Shown piece by piece: positions 34,003 to 41,860 of a stretch of 48,398 nucleotides of DNA. A model generated the notes under the pieces. The model saw only the letters and a list, made by a program, of their open reading frames with translations, made no database searches and was not told where the DNA came from. The stretch spans positions 1 to 48,398 of the forward strand of contig JBFMEF010000037.1 in NCBI GenBank assembly GCA_040753495.1, read 5' to 3'. Source of the DNA: Candidatus Zixiibacteriota bacterium. Lineage in GTDB: Bacteria > Zixibacteria > MSB-5A5 > GN15 > PGXB01. The translations under genes were made by a program, and so were the position numbers. The stretch's first letter is position 1. The number at the start of each line of letters is the position of its first letter.

Positions 34003-34956
34003 TCACTCGTCAACTGCCGACTCTTTTGCCGGCCGCGCCTCCAGGTCAAAGAGCCTGATTTTCTTCTCGAAAACTTCAATGGAGAGCGACTCTGACTTAA
34101 TCGGGAATATATCCCCGTCCAGATAGAGATTTTTCCCCCGCAGCGGTGTCAGCAGAATTTTGTGGCCGCGATAGATTCTGATTTCATCGGAGTAGATATA
34201 TTTTTTCTTAAAAATCATTCTGATATAACCGGAGAGAATCGCTTTGCCGTCGCCGACATCAAAGATGACTTCCGCTTTCCCGTCATCATCAAGAGAGGCG
34301 CCGGTCATGGGCAAGCCGAGAGTGTAAGGCAGGAGGTTGATATTAAGGAGTCGGGGAGCAATGTCGAACTGGAAAGCATCCATCTTGATGGAGATAGGTG
34401 TTTGCTGCACCCGCGCGGCCGCCTGGGAAGCGTAGCGGGACCAGGAGATACCAAACCGGGGTATCCGCCTTTTCCCGATTATTTCATTGAGTTCCGGAAT
34501 CAAGCCAATAGCAAGCGAGCCGAGGACAAGATTGCCATCAACCAGGGCATGGTCGATACGGCGGGCTCGGCCGGAGAGAAAATGTTTAATCGCCCGGCCG
34601 GTGTCCGGCTCACCGTAAAGCGACCTGTATATATTGTTGAATTTCCCCAGCGGAAAGATTCCGAGAATGGGGGAACGCCGGGCCAGATGTTGCGCCACCA
34701 GGTTAACGGTGCCGTCGCCGCCGCAGGCGATAATGCCTTCAGGATGACGGTTCACCGCCTGACGGATTAATGTCGATGCCCCGGCCGGGGAATCGGCGTC
34801 AATCAGATGAAACTCCCGGCTCTCCCTCTTAAGTTCGGCGATGAGGCTGTCAATCTCTTTGGGGAGATAATCGGAAGCGGCTTTATTTACCACCAGATAA
34901 AGGGTGCTCCGGTTCGGGGGTCGAAAACGCTGATATTGGTGCCGTCGGTAATTCAT
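34003..34956 (-). CDS. Diacylglycerol kinase-type (YegS/BmrU-like) lipid kinase
   Basis: A 317-residue protein of the DAGK catalytic fold. The nucleotide loop is IIACGGDGTVNLVAQHL (about residues 75-91). The second family motif reads LGIFPLGKFNNIYRSL, where most relatives have a GTxND pattern, so the usual Thr and Asp are replaced. It closes with a beta-sandwich carrying ILLTPLRGKNLYLDGD. These enzymes phosphorylate diacylglycerol, sphingosine-like or undecaprenol-type lipids. The changed motif leaves specificity and even activity open. The gene lies between the DUF3108-like and DUF5683 genes, with short gaps. Confidence 0.82.
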   Translation of the reverse strand: MNYRRHQYQRFRPPNRSTLYLVVNKAASDYLPKEIDSLIAELKRESREFHLIDADSPAGASTLIRQAVNRHPEGIIACGGDGTVNLVAQHLARRSPILGIFPLGKFNNIYRSLYGEPDTGRAIKHFLSGRARRIDHALVDGNLVLGSLAIGLIPELNEIIGKRRIPRFGISWSRYASQAAARVQQTPISIKMDAFQFDIAPRLLNINLLPYTLGLPMTGASLDDDGKAEVIFDVGDGKAILSGYIRMIFKKKYIYSDEIRIYRGHKILLTPLRGKNLYLDGDIFPIKSESLSIEVFEKKIRLFDLEARPAKESAVDE

Positions 34957-35002
34957 CTATTCCGTCATGGGACTGACTATACAGTCCACAGGATAGCTCA
35001 AC

Positions 35003-35758
35003 CTATTCGAATTTCTGCAGTTCCATTCTGACCACTTTCATGGTGTCGGCGGCGCGATAGATTTCCAAAAGAACCGGCAGATGTCTTTCATCTTTGCTGA
35101 AGTAAGTATAGGCGATGGCGCTGGGGTCGCTGCTTACCAGTTTATAGCAGGCGAAGGTTCCGGCGGCGACGGTTATCTCCTGCTCGGCGGCGACAGAGTC
35201 GATATCTTCGACGGCATTGAAAGGCATCCCGTTGAAAGTCAGCAGGTCAACTTCTCTATATTTTTTGACGGCGCCGAGTTTGAAATCGAAATCGCGGGCG
35301 GCAAGGATGGAGCCGACGCCGGTGGTAAGATTGTCGCTCATCGGGATTTTCCCGGGAGGAGCGTAGCGGGGAACATTGGAGCTAATTTCCACGGAATCGC
35401 CCCGGGCAATGGCGCTGAGACGAACCGTGTCGGTCCCAAGTTGCGCTTTGGCTTGCTCCGGGAATTTCAGCAGGTTTTCCGAGGAGGCGAAACGAAGGCT
35501 ATTGCCGTTGTATTTCTCCTGGGAATTGATAGTAATCTGCTGCATCGGGATATCGAAAATCTGGTTGACACTGAAAACCGGGTTGTCACCCCCGGACTTG
35601 GTGATTTCGACAGTAGTTGAGGCTTTCATTTCCGCCGGCACATAGGTGGTGACTTCGTAATAAAGTTTCTCCGATTTGCCGTCGGGCCAGGCAGTCAGAA
35701 AATCACCGGCGACGGCGGTAAAGGCAAGCAGTAATAGACAGGCAAGCCTGATAAGCAT
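35003..35758 (-). CDS. Secreted DUF3108-like protein
   Basis: A 251-residue exported protein with a signal peptide (MLIRLACLLLLAFTAVAG). The mature protein is beta-rich: KLYYEVTTYVPAEMKAS at the start, a TVAAGTFACYKLVS block, and a closing YFSKDERHLPVLLEIY segment. The last two are usual in DUF3108 and related periplasmic barrels. No enzyme motif is visible. The ribosome site AAGGAGG is ideal. A hairpin lies 46 bases upstream of the start, so it may be partly separated from the upstream operon. Confidence 0.7.
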   Translation of the reverse strand: MLIRLACLLLLAFTAVAGDFLTAWPDGKSEKLYYEVTTYVPAEMKASTTVEITKSGGDNPVFSVNQIFDIPMQQITINSQEKYNGNSLRFASSENLLKFPEQAKAQLGTDTVRLSAIARGDSVEISSNVPRYAPPGKIPMSDNLTTGVGSILAARDFDFKLGAVKKYREVDLLTFNGMPFNAVEDIDSVAAEQEITVAAGTFACYKLVSSDPSAIAYTYFSKDERHLPVLLEIYRAADTMKVVRMELQKFE

Positions 35759-35803
35759 TTATCCTCCTTGGGAGTTGTTATTTCTGACGGTAAATACCGA
35801 AAT

Positions 35804-35825
35804 AACCGCTAATAAGCAAGCGGTT
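35804..35825 (-). terminator. Hairpin between the DUF6599 and DUF3108-like genes
   Basis: Perfect 7-bp arms AACCGCT / AGCGGTT with an 8-base loop, overlapping the stop codon of the DUF6599 gene. On the minus strand it is followed by ATTTC, a weak T run, so it may attenuate rather than stop transcription. Confidence 0.4.
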
Positions 35826-36727
35826 TATTGAAAGGAGCCGACCCAGGAGGCCAGAAATTCGGCATGCGCCGGGCTGTAACCGACCATCCCGATAAGCTTT
35901 CCCTGCCTCAAACCGACGGCGGCGCGACCATAGAAGTCATCATATATGACAAAAGAGAGTCCGCTGTCGTACGGTATTGAATCGGGCGCCGGTTCGAAAC
36001 TCCCGATTGCTTTGGCATATTCCGACCAGCGAAGAAATTTCTCGCCCGATTCATCGGTGGTCAGGAATAGTGTGGCGGTATCCGGCTCCAGATAGAAGTC
36101 AAGAGCGTAAACTTTCGGCAGGAATTTGTGACCGAGGAAATCGGCGGCGTAATATTTGTCGGTCAATCCGATTCGATTGGGCACCGGAAAAAGCAGGAAG
36201 GGGTTGGGGCGACTGGTGGCGCCGGGAAGAGTATCGTTTATTGCCCGGGCAACCTGCGCCAGGGCATCGGTCGTCATTTCCGATTCATTATATCCCATCA
36301 GGTCCACCAGATAGACGCCCTTGACGAAAGTCAATTTCATCGGAGTTGAATACCCTTCTATTCCCAGAGTAACAAGGGTCGGATTCTCCGGCCTGCGGAC
36401 AGAGTAGATACCATAGGCATCGGTGGGGGTGCTGAAGCGGTAGATATCGGCGACCAGATGAAAGGTATCCCGGGTATATTCCATTGATGCCAGTTCAATG
36501 AAATTATAACTCTGATATAGCTCGGCTCCGCCGGGGATATACTCCCAGAGAGCATTTCCTTTATATATCCGGGGCTGGCCGGTAGTGACCAATCCGGTTG
36601 CGGGAATGGAATCGGGAAGGAAATTGGCGGCCCGGATTGCCGGGTCATCAGATTTGTCACCGGAGCAATTGAACGCCACCGGAATTAGAGTCATTAAGAA
36701 GAGTATCAGCATTAATCCTTTTTTCAT
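35825..36727 (-). CDS. DUF6599-like lipoprotein
   Basis: A 300-residue protein. The start at 36727 is chosen because GAGGAAAG precedes it and the protein then opens with a lipoprotein signal (MKKGLMLILFLMTLIPVAFNC, lipid cysteine at about residue 21). The body has IYKGNALWEYIPGGAELY, a VADIYRFSTPTDAYGIYSVRR segment and GVYLVDLMGY, all of which I associate with DUF6599. Its function is unknown. It overlaps the polyferredoxin gene by 4 bases. The context (polyferredoxin, DUF362) suggests an accessory role in an envelope electron-transfer unit. Confidence 0.8.
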   Translation of the reverse strand: MKKGLMLILFLMTLIPVAFNCSGDKSDDPAIRAANFLPDSIPATGLVTTGQPRIYKGNALWEYIPGGAELYQSYNFIELASMEYTRDTFHLVADIYRFSTPTDAYGIYSVRRPENPTLVTLGIEGYSTPMKLTFVKGVYLVDLMGYNESEMTTDALAQVARAINDTLPGATSRPNPFLLFPVPNRIGLTDKYYAADFLGHKFLPKVYALDFYLEPDTATLFLTTDESGEKFLRWSEYAKAIGSFEPAPDSIPYDSGLSFVIYDDFYGRAAVGLRQGKLIGMVGYSPAHAEFLASWVGSFQ

Positions 36728-38418
36728 ATCTTTCCTCGCAAATTGTACTGCGGAATATCGTTTTTCTTTTTGAGCAACATCTGGTTTTCCGACGAACGGG
36801 ATTCGCCGACCGAAGTAATATAAATTGCCGCTTTGTCTTCGACCGGGCAGGCATACTCGCAGGCGCCGCAGCCGGTGCAATGCTCCGGGTCAACATACGG
36901 TTGCTTTACGGTCACGGTTTCGCCGCGACTATTATACACCGTTTCCTCGCGAAGGTAAATGGACTTCGGTGAGGTTGGGCACCATTCCTCGCAAACGATG
37001 CAAGGGCGCGCCATCGCCCAGGGGAGGCATCTTCCCCGGTCGATAAAGGCGGTGCCGATCCGGTTGGGAGGAGTTTCCTTATCCCCTACTTTATCCTTGA
37101 GAGTCAATTCCAGAATGGCGCCGGTAGGGCAGACCTGTCCGCAGAGGGTGCAGGAGGGCTCGCAGTAACCGATGCGGGCAATAAGCAGAGGCGACCAGAT
37201 TCCTTCCAATCCCGACTCCATGAAAGTGGGATGAAGAGCATTATTGGGGCAGACCCGCATACATTGACCGCAGCGGATACAGCGGGCAAGAAAGTCATTT
37301 TCAGAAACTGAGCCGGGAGGACGAATCAGATAGGGGCTGGCATTGGCGGCAAAAGTATCACCGGAGCGAAAGAGAGGATAGAGGGCGGCTCCGCCCGCGA
37401 GAGAAGCGACCACTTTCCGGCGGGAGATATCTATTTTGGCGGTGCCGGCGGGATTGGACTTGGAGACCTCCTGCGAGGGGAAAAATCTGAATGACAACGC
37501 CTGGGTAGGGCAGACTCCCTGGCAGTTAAGGCAAAGATGGCACTCCGACTGCCGCCAGACTGAGCCGATATCAGGATTGTCCGCTCCCTGACAATGAAGC
37601 AGACACTCGTTGCAATGATTGCAGGCTGACTCTTTCTTCTCCAGACCGAATATGGCGAAGCGCGAGAAAACTCCCAGCATGGCTCCAAGGGGGCATATCC
37701 CGCGGCACCAGAAGCGACTGAAAATCCGATTGAGAACGATGATAGCGATAAAGAGGCTGCCGATGGTCAGTATGGTGTGGAAGTGCATTTTACGGAAAGT
37801 AAGAAGCAGGGGGGCAATGAGGTCGTAGAGGAATTGAGCGGCCGCTGAAAGCGGCGGAATACCGATTGATTTGACCCAGCCGGTGATGCCATCGGCGGAG
37901 GTATGTATAACCGGAAGTACCACGGTGCCGATAGAGCGCGCCAGTAGCGGCAGCGGGTCAAGCAACCCGACCTGCAGAGTCCCCATCAAAGCGGCGGCAA
38001 GGAAAATGAAAAGTATGTAATATTTTATTCGCTGGTATTTCTTGTAGCGGTTGGAATCAATTTTCTGCTTTCCTTTCCTTTTCATCCTTTCAGAGGGGAT
38101 TTCCGAAATCCAGTGGTTAAGAGTTCCCAGCGGGCAGACCCAGCCGCAGAAGAAGCGACCGATGAAAATGGTGGGAATCAGGATGACCAGCGACCAGAGG
38201 AGGCCTTTATAAATAGTGCCATTTGCCAGCAGAGTTCCCAGCGCCGTCAGAGGGTCGAACTCAAGAGCAATAGAGACCGGGTACGGCAGCCGGATTTCAT
38301 TGGGGTCGGCAGGATTGAAATTGACAGAGAAATTGGTCTTGAGAATCAACCAGAAGAAGATGACAAAGAAGATTACCTGCGATGCCCGGCGGAGATTTCT
38401 GACGGTCGCAATGGTCAT
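36724..38418 (-). CDS. NapH-NapG-like membrane polyferredoxin fusion
   Basis: A 564-residue protein with two halves. Residues 1-310 are NapH-like: several transmembrane segments, the paired FFCGWVCPLGTLNHW (about 89-103) and FWCRGICPLGAMLG (237-249), then two 4Fe-4S motifs (Cys266/269/272/276 and Cys293/296/299/303). Residues 330-564 are NapG-like. They begin with an internal twin-arginine segment (SRRKVVASLAGGAALY, 332-347) that also works as a transmembrane helix. Further cluster motifs start at Cys380, Cys423, Cys473 and Cys514. It would carry electrons from quinol or a cytosolic donor to the outer side of the membrane. It overlaps DUF362 by 1 base and DUF6599 by 4. No nap, nos or other terminal reductase is nearby. 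Confidence 0.88.
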   Translation of the reverse strand: MTIATVRNLRRASQVIFFVIFFWLILKTNFSVNFNPADPNEIRLPYPVSIALEFDPLTALGTLLANGTIYKGLLWSLVILIPTIFIGRFFCGWVCPLGTLNHWISEIPSERMKRKGKQKIDSNRYKKYQRIKYYILFIFLAAALMGTLQVGLLDPLPLLARSIGTVVLPVIHTSADGITGWVKSIGIPPLSAAAQFLYDLIAPLLLTFRKMHFHTILTIGSLFIAIIVLNRIFSRFWCRGICPLGAMLGVFSRFAIFGLEKKESACNHCNECLLHCQGADNPDIGSVWRQSECHLCLNCQGVCPTQALSFRFFPSQEVSKSNPAGTAKIDISRRKVVASLAGGAALYPLFRSGDTFAANASPYLIRPPGSVSENDFLARCIRCGQCMRVCPNNALHPTFMESGLEGIWSPLLIARIGYCEPSCTLCGQVCPTGAILELTLKDKVGDKETPPNRIGTAFIDRGRCLPWAMARPCIVCEEWCPTSPKSIYLREETVYNSRGETVTVKQPYVDPEHCTGCGACEYACPVEDKAAIYITSVGESRSSENQMLLKKKNDIPQYNLRGKI

Positions 38419-39371
38419 CAGAGAATTTCTTTATAACCAATAGAACGGTAGTCGATTTTGCCAAGTCCGCTTGTCTCGGCAAGAATAATATGCCCCACTT
38501 TCTCTCCGGTAAGCGACATAAATTCAGCGCCGCGGGAATCGGCGGCGACCGGGTCAATGGAGCAAATTACAGAATCGGCAATAAGAACGTCATCGAGCGA
38601 CCCGCCGGTGGGACCGTTGCGCAAGAGGACGCGAGTGGCATCGACCACAGTCAAGGTCGGCTTGAAAAAGGCGGTTAAATCGACTATCGACTGGTCGATA
38701 CTCTGGTGCAATTGATGTCGTCGTCCGCCCAGAACGCCATAGAGGTTTTTCATCCCGATAGTGCAGGCTGAGAGGGAGTGATGTTTCACTATCGGCATAT
38801 TTATCAGGCGGTCGGTTTCGATGAAATATTTGAGCACGGGCCAATTGGTCAAGAGCTTCCCCCGCAGGTCAATATTGAGCATATCATTGTCGTCAGGCAA
38901 GAAAACCTCGGCGCCCGCTTTCTCGGCGCTCTCCCTGATGCCGGAACGGAGGAAACAGCGCCGCGGGTCATGGCAGGTGATATCGGTAACGATAACCCGG
39001 GAGGCTCCCGCCTCTTTGCAGAGGCGGACCATTTCGCCGACCAGAAGTGGATTGGTGTCGGCCGCCTGTTCCGGAGTTCGGTCCCAACCGATATTCGGTT
39101 TTATGGTTACCCTCTCCCCCGGTTTGATAAACCGCTTGATGCCCCCGATGGCATCAAGCGCTTTATTCAAAGCGGCAATATGATTGCTGTCTTTCGCCAG
39201 AGTTAATCCGGGATAAGTTGAGTCGGCGGAGATGCCGAACTCGGCGGTTTCGGAAAGATGAGGTTGATAATTGAAAGGGTCGCGGTTGTGGAAAAAGGCG
39301 CCGACGGCACCGGTTGCCGCCGCAAAGGTGAGCGCCTGCCCGGACTTCTTCAAGAATTCGCGACGTTTCAT
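38418..39371 (-). CDS. Tat-exported DUF362 protein
   Basis: A 317-residue protein with a twin-arginine signal (MKRREFLKKSGQALTFAAAT). The DUF362 domain follows: RVTIKPNIGWDRTPEQAADT, ASRVIVTDITCHDPRRCF, INMPIVKHHSLSACTIGMKNLYG and VDATRVLLRNGPTGG. DUF362 proteins often carry ferredoxin domains, but this one does not, and the adjacent polyferredoxin may supply the clusters. The function is unknown. The Tat signal implies folding or cofactor loading before export. The stop overlaps the polyferredoxin start by one base. Confidence 0.9.
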   Translation of the reverse strand: MKRREFLKKSGQALTFAAATGAVGAFFHNRDPFNYQPHLSETAEFGISADSTYPGLTLAKDSNHIAALNKALDAIGGIKRFIKPGERVTIKPNIGWDRTPEQAADTNPLLVGEMVRLCKEAGASRVIVTDITCHDPRRCFLRSGIRESAEKAGAEVFLPDDNDMLNIDLRGKLLTNWPVLKYFIETDRLINMPIVKHHSLSACTIGMKNLYGVLGGRRHQLHQSIDQSIVDLTAFFKPTLTVVDATRVLLRNGPTGGSLDDVLIADSVICSIDPVAADSRGAEFMSLTGEKVGHIILAETSGLGKIDYRSIGYKEIL

Positions 39372-39378
39372 ACTGACC

Positions 39379-40251
39379 TTATAAAATATACAGGATGATT
39401 ACAACGGAGGCAAGCCAAAGAAGAACGTCAATTAATAGCGGCAGGTCGGTCAGAAGCATGGTTGTGGGAGAGCCGCCCTGTGCTTCTTTATGCACCAGGT
39501 AGAGGTAGCGGAAAATACCATAAATTACAAAGGGAATAGTGACAAAGAGGTATGGGGTATGCAGCTTGTCCTGGACTTCATGGGACATAGTATAGAAAAG
39601 ATAAGTGACAACGGTGGAAGCGGTAACGACACCGATAAGCTGGTCGAGGAGGTAGGGGGAATATTTCTCAAGAATTTGGCGGTGCGAAGCAGCGCTGTCC
39701 TGCAGAAAGGTCAACTCATGGCGGCGTTTGCCGAGTCCGAGGAAAAGAGCCAAAACAAAAGTCGTAATCAGGAGCCATTCGGAGAAGACAACCTGAATGG
39801 CAACTACCCCGCCATAGGCGCGCAGGACAAAGCCGGCGGCGATGGTCATGACGTCAATTATGACTATATTCTTCAAGATAACGGTATAGAAAATATTGAG
39901 CGTCAGGAAAGCCAGCGCGACCGTCAAGAATGCTTGACTGATAACAAGGGCGAGCGCGACTCCACCACCGGCAAGAATAACGGCAACGATGACGGCTGTT
40001 GCCGACGAGACTTTGCCGGAGGCAATGGGACGGTTCTTCTTGAGGGGATGCATCTGGTCTCGTTTCCGGTCAACCAGGTCATTAAAAACATAGACGGCGG
40101 AGGAGAGCAGACAGAAAGCGACAAAGGCCAGCAGGGCATTCTGCAAGAGCGGCGGTGTTTCCGCCTTGCCGGCGAAGATGAGACCGGCGAGTACGACACC
40201 GTTTTTGACCCAGTGCGACGGGCGAATCAGCTTAATTATATCGGAAATCAT
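39379..40251 (-). CDS. UbiA-family prenyltransferase, decaprenyl-phosphate phosphoribosyltransferase-like
   Basis: A 290-residue polytopic protein. Near the N-terminus it has IRPSHWVKNGVVLAGLIFAG, then the metal/pyrophosphate motif VFNDLVDRKRDQMHPLKKNRPIASG (NDxxDxxxD). A second conserved block, FVLALFLGLGKRRHEL, follows. These match the DPPR synthase branch of UbiA, which joins phosphoribose to a polyprenyl phosphate. In actinobacteria this leads to arabinose donors; elsewhere its product use is unclear. An alternative GTG start lies at 40272. It follows the exosortase gene on the same strand and precedes DUF362 by 7 bases. Confidence 0.85.
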   Translation of the reverse strand: MISDIIKLIRPSHWVKNGVVLAGLIFAGKAETPPLLQNALLAFVAFCLLSSAVYVFNDLVDRKRDQMHPLKKNRPIASGKVSSATAVIVAVILAGGGVALALVISQAFLTVALAFLTLNIFYTVILKNIVIIDVMTIAAGFVLRAYGGVVAIQVVFSEWLLITTFVLALFLGLGKRRHELTFLQDSAASHRQILEKYSPYLLDQLIGVVTASTVVTYLFYTMSHEVQDKLHTPYLFVTIPFVIYGIFRYLYLVHKEAQGGSPTTMLLTDLPLLIDVLLWLASVVIILYIL

Positions 40252-40298
40252 GTAACGCCCATTCCTTGCCACTTACAGGCTGCGTCCGGCAGCCGTTT

Positions 40299-41180
40299 CT
40301 ATCCGGCCGCGTTGAGCGGAGGCGGATTGCCGGCGGCAGTTTTCCCTTCAAATATTCGCTTGAGAATTACCCCAAAAAGAAATAGGAGCAAAAAAGCGAC
40401 GATAAAAACAGATGCCCCCATGATGGAGTGAAGCGGCTCGGCGGTGACATTGGCATCGGAAACATAAACGATTATGCCGGTGACAAAGACGCGGAAGACA
40501 TTGCCGCAGACCGCGATCGGAATAGTAGAAGCAAAGAGAATGATTTTGGCGAGAAGAGATTTCTGCGTCATATAGGCATATATCGCTCCCAGAGCCAGGA
40601 GCGACATCATGGAGCGCATCCCGGAGCAGGCTTCGGCAACCTCCAGCGATTGATTGGGCAGATGAATCATATTCCCCTGACGAATGGCCGGCATCCCGAT
40701 TAGATTCAGAATGGTGCCGGTGACCTTGCTTGCCAGAAGCTGCATTGGGAAGGTTGCGGAATAATAAAGAACATATGGAATCGGAATCATAAAAACCAGA
40801 AAGAGAATCTCAAACCAGGTTCGGCGGATGATATTATTGCCGAAGAAATAGAGCGCCATTCCGAAAATGGTCACAACCAGAGAGAAACGGACGGTGAAAT
40901 ATTCGGAGGCGCCATTCCCCGCGACAAAAAGAAACACGCCGACAAGAATGAAAAAGATTCCGAGCCTGTTGGAGGTTACCTCCAGCGCCGCCAGTTCCTG
41001 ACGCTTTCTCCAGAGCAGATATCCGGAGATGACCGGAATCAGAAACCCATGGGAATAGTTGCCGTCGGTTCCCCAGTCTTTGACCAGGTCAATAATGACG
41101 GGAAGATAAATAATAAGCAGGACTGCGGCCGCAACCAGCGGAAGAATCTTATTTATGTTTCCCGGAGGTTTTGTTTCCAT
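40299..41180 (-). CDS. Exosortase/archaeosortase family transpeptidase
   Basis: A 293-residue protein with about eight transmembrane segments. The catalytic residues are Cys185 in VAEACSGMRS, Arg230 in CGNVFRVFVTG and His251 in EPLHSIMG, the complete exosortase triad. The N-terminal part has YSHGFLIPVIS. Exosortases recognise a C-terminal PEP-CTERM-type signal, cleave it and attach the protein to a carrier or the cell surface. No protein in the window carries an obvious PEP-CTERM tail, and no exopolysaccharide cluster is beside it. It is the first gene of a tight minus-strand run. Confidence 0.92.
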   Translation of the reverse strand: METKPPGNINKILPLVAAAVLLIIYLPVIIDLVKDWGTDGNYSHGFLIPVISGYLLWRKRQELAALEVTSNRLGIFFILVGVFLFVAGNGASEYFTVRFSLVVTIFGMALYFFGNNIIRRTWFEILFLVFMIPIPYVLYYSATFPMQLLASKVTGTILNLIGMPAIRQGNMIHLPNQSLEVAEACSGMRSMMSLLALGAIYAYMTQKSLLAKIILFASTIPIAVCGNVFRVFVTGIIVYVSDANVTAEPLHSIMGASVFIVAFLLLFLFGVILKRIFEGKTAAGNPPPLNAAG

Positions 41181-41434
41181 GACTGTCTGAATATAATTTA
41201 AACAGAAAGATTAGAGTAATATATTTTTGTGGCGCTTTTTCATCTATTTTTCGGCGAAAAACGATTTCATTTTACCCCCTGTTTCGTTATCGCCGGCAGA
41301 TAACGCCGCCAACCGTTTGTTATGATTGGGCGACAATATATGATGACATAAAGATGCGACTTTAGTACTTTGTCGGCATGATTCAGAATAATGCATCATT
41401 TTACTTTGGGTGACGTATTACTGGGAAGCGACTT

Positions 41435-41860
41435 ATGAAGAAAATCCTCTTTGTTTGTACCGGCAATTCCTGTCGCAGCCAGATGGCGGAGGGTTTTGCC
41501 CGGCATTATGCCAACGGCAGGTTTGAAGTCCGTTCGGCAGGGATATTCCCGACGGGAATTCATCCGATGACCATCGAAACGATGAAAGAGGTGGCGATAG
41601 ATATTTCGGGGCACTGCTCCACCATGCTTTCAGCGAGCCTGATGGAGTGGGCCGATTATCTGGTCACATTGTGCGGTTCCGCCCGGGAGCGGAAACCGCG
41701 GGCGCCGTCGCATCTGACCGACCTTCACTGGGATATCGAGAATCCGGACATACTATATACCTCGGAAGAAGACCGGCGACGGGAGTTTGCCCGAATTCGG
41801 GATGAAATTGGTCGGCGGGTGGCTGATTTATTGAGTAAAATTGAAAAAGGAGAGATATGA
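41435..41860 (+). CDS. Low-molecular-weight phosphatase / ArsC-like protein
   Basis: A 141-residue protein opening with MKKILFVCTGNSCRSQMAEG, the P-loop of LMW phosphatases and thioredoxin-type arsenate reductases (nucleophile Cys8). The DFADYLVTLC-like stretch keeps Cys80, and NPD at about 103-105 supplies the acid. Arsenate reductases carry a third cysteine 7 residues after the second; here that position is Lys87, so the disulfide relay looks incomplete. The protein may be a phosphatase or use another reductant. Its stop overlaps the M16 peptidase start by 4 bases, with no ars genes nearby. Confidence 0.85.
   Translation: MKKILFVCTGNSCRSQMAEGFARHYANGRFEVRSAGIFPTGIHPMTIETMKEVAIDISGHCSTMLSASLMEWADYLVTLCGSARERKPRAPSHLTDLHWDIENPDILYTSEEDRRREFARIRDEIGRRVADLLSKIEKGEI

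Noticed and set aside
39490-40431. 313-codon open frame on the plus strand
   Set aside because: It is antisense to the UbiA and exosortase genes. The product is a low-complexity run of charged residues and Gly, typical of the reverse of membrane-protein codons.
41435-41860. Arsenate resistance locus
   Set aside because: The third cysteine is missing and there is no arsR, arsB or acr3 nearby.
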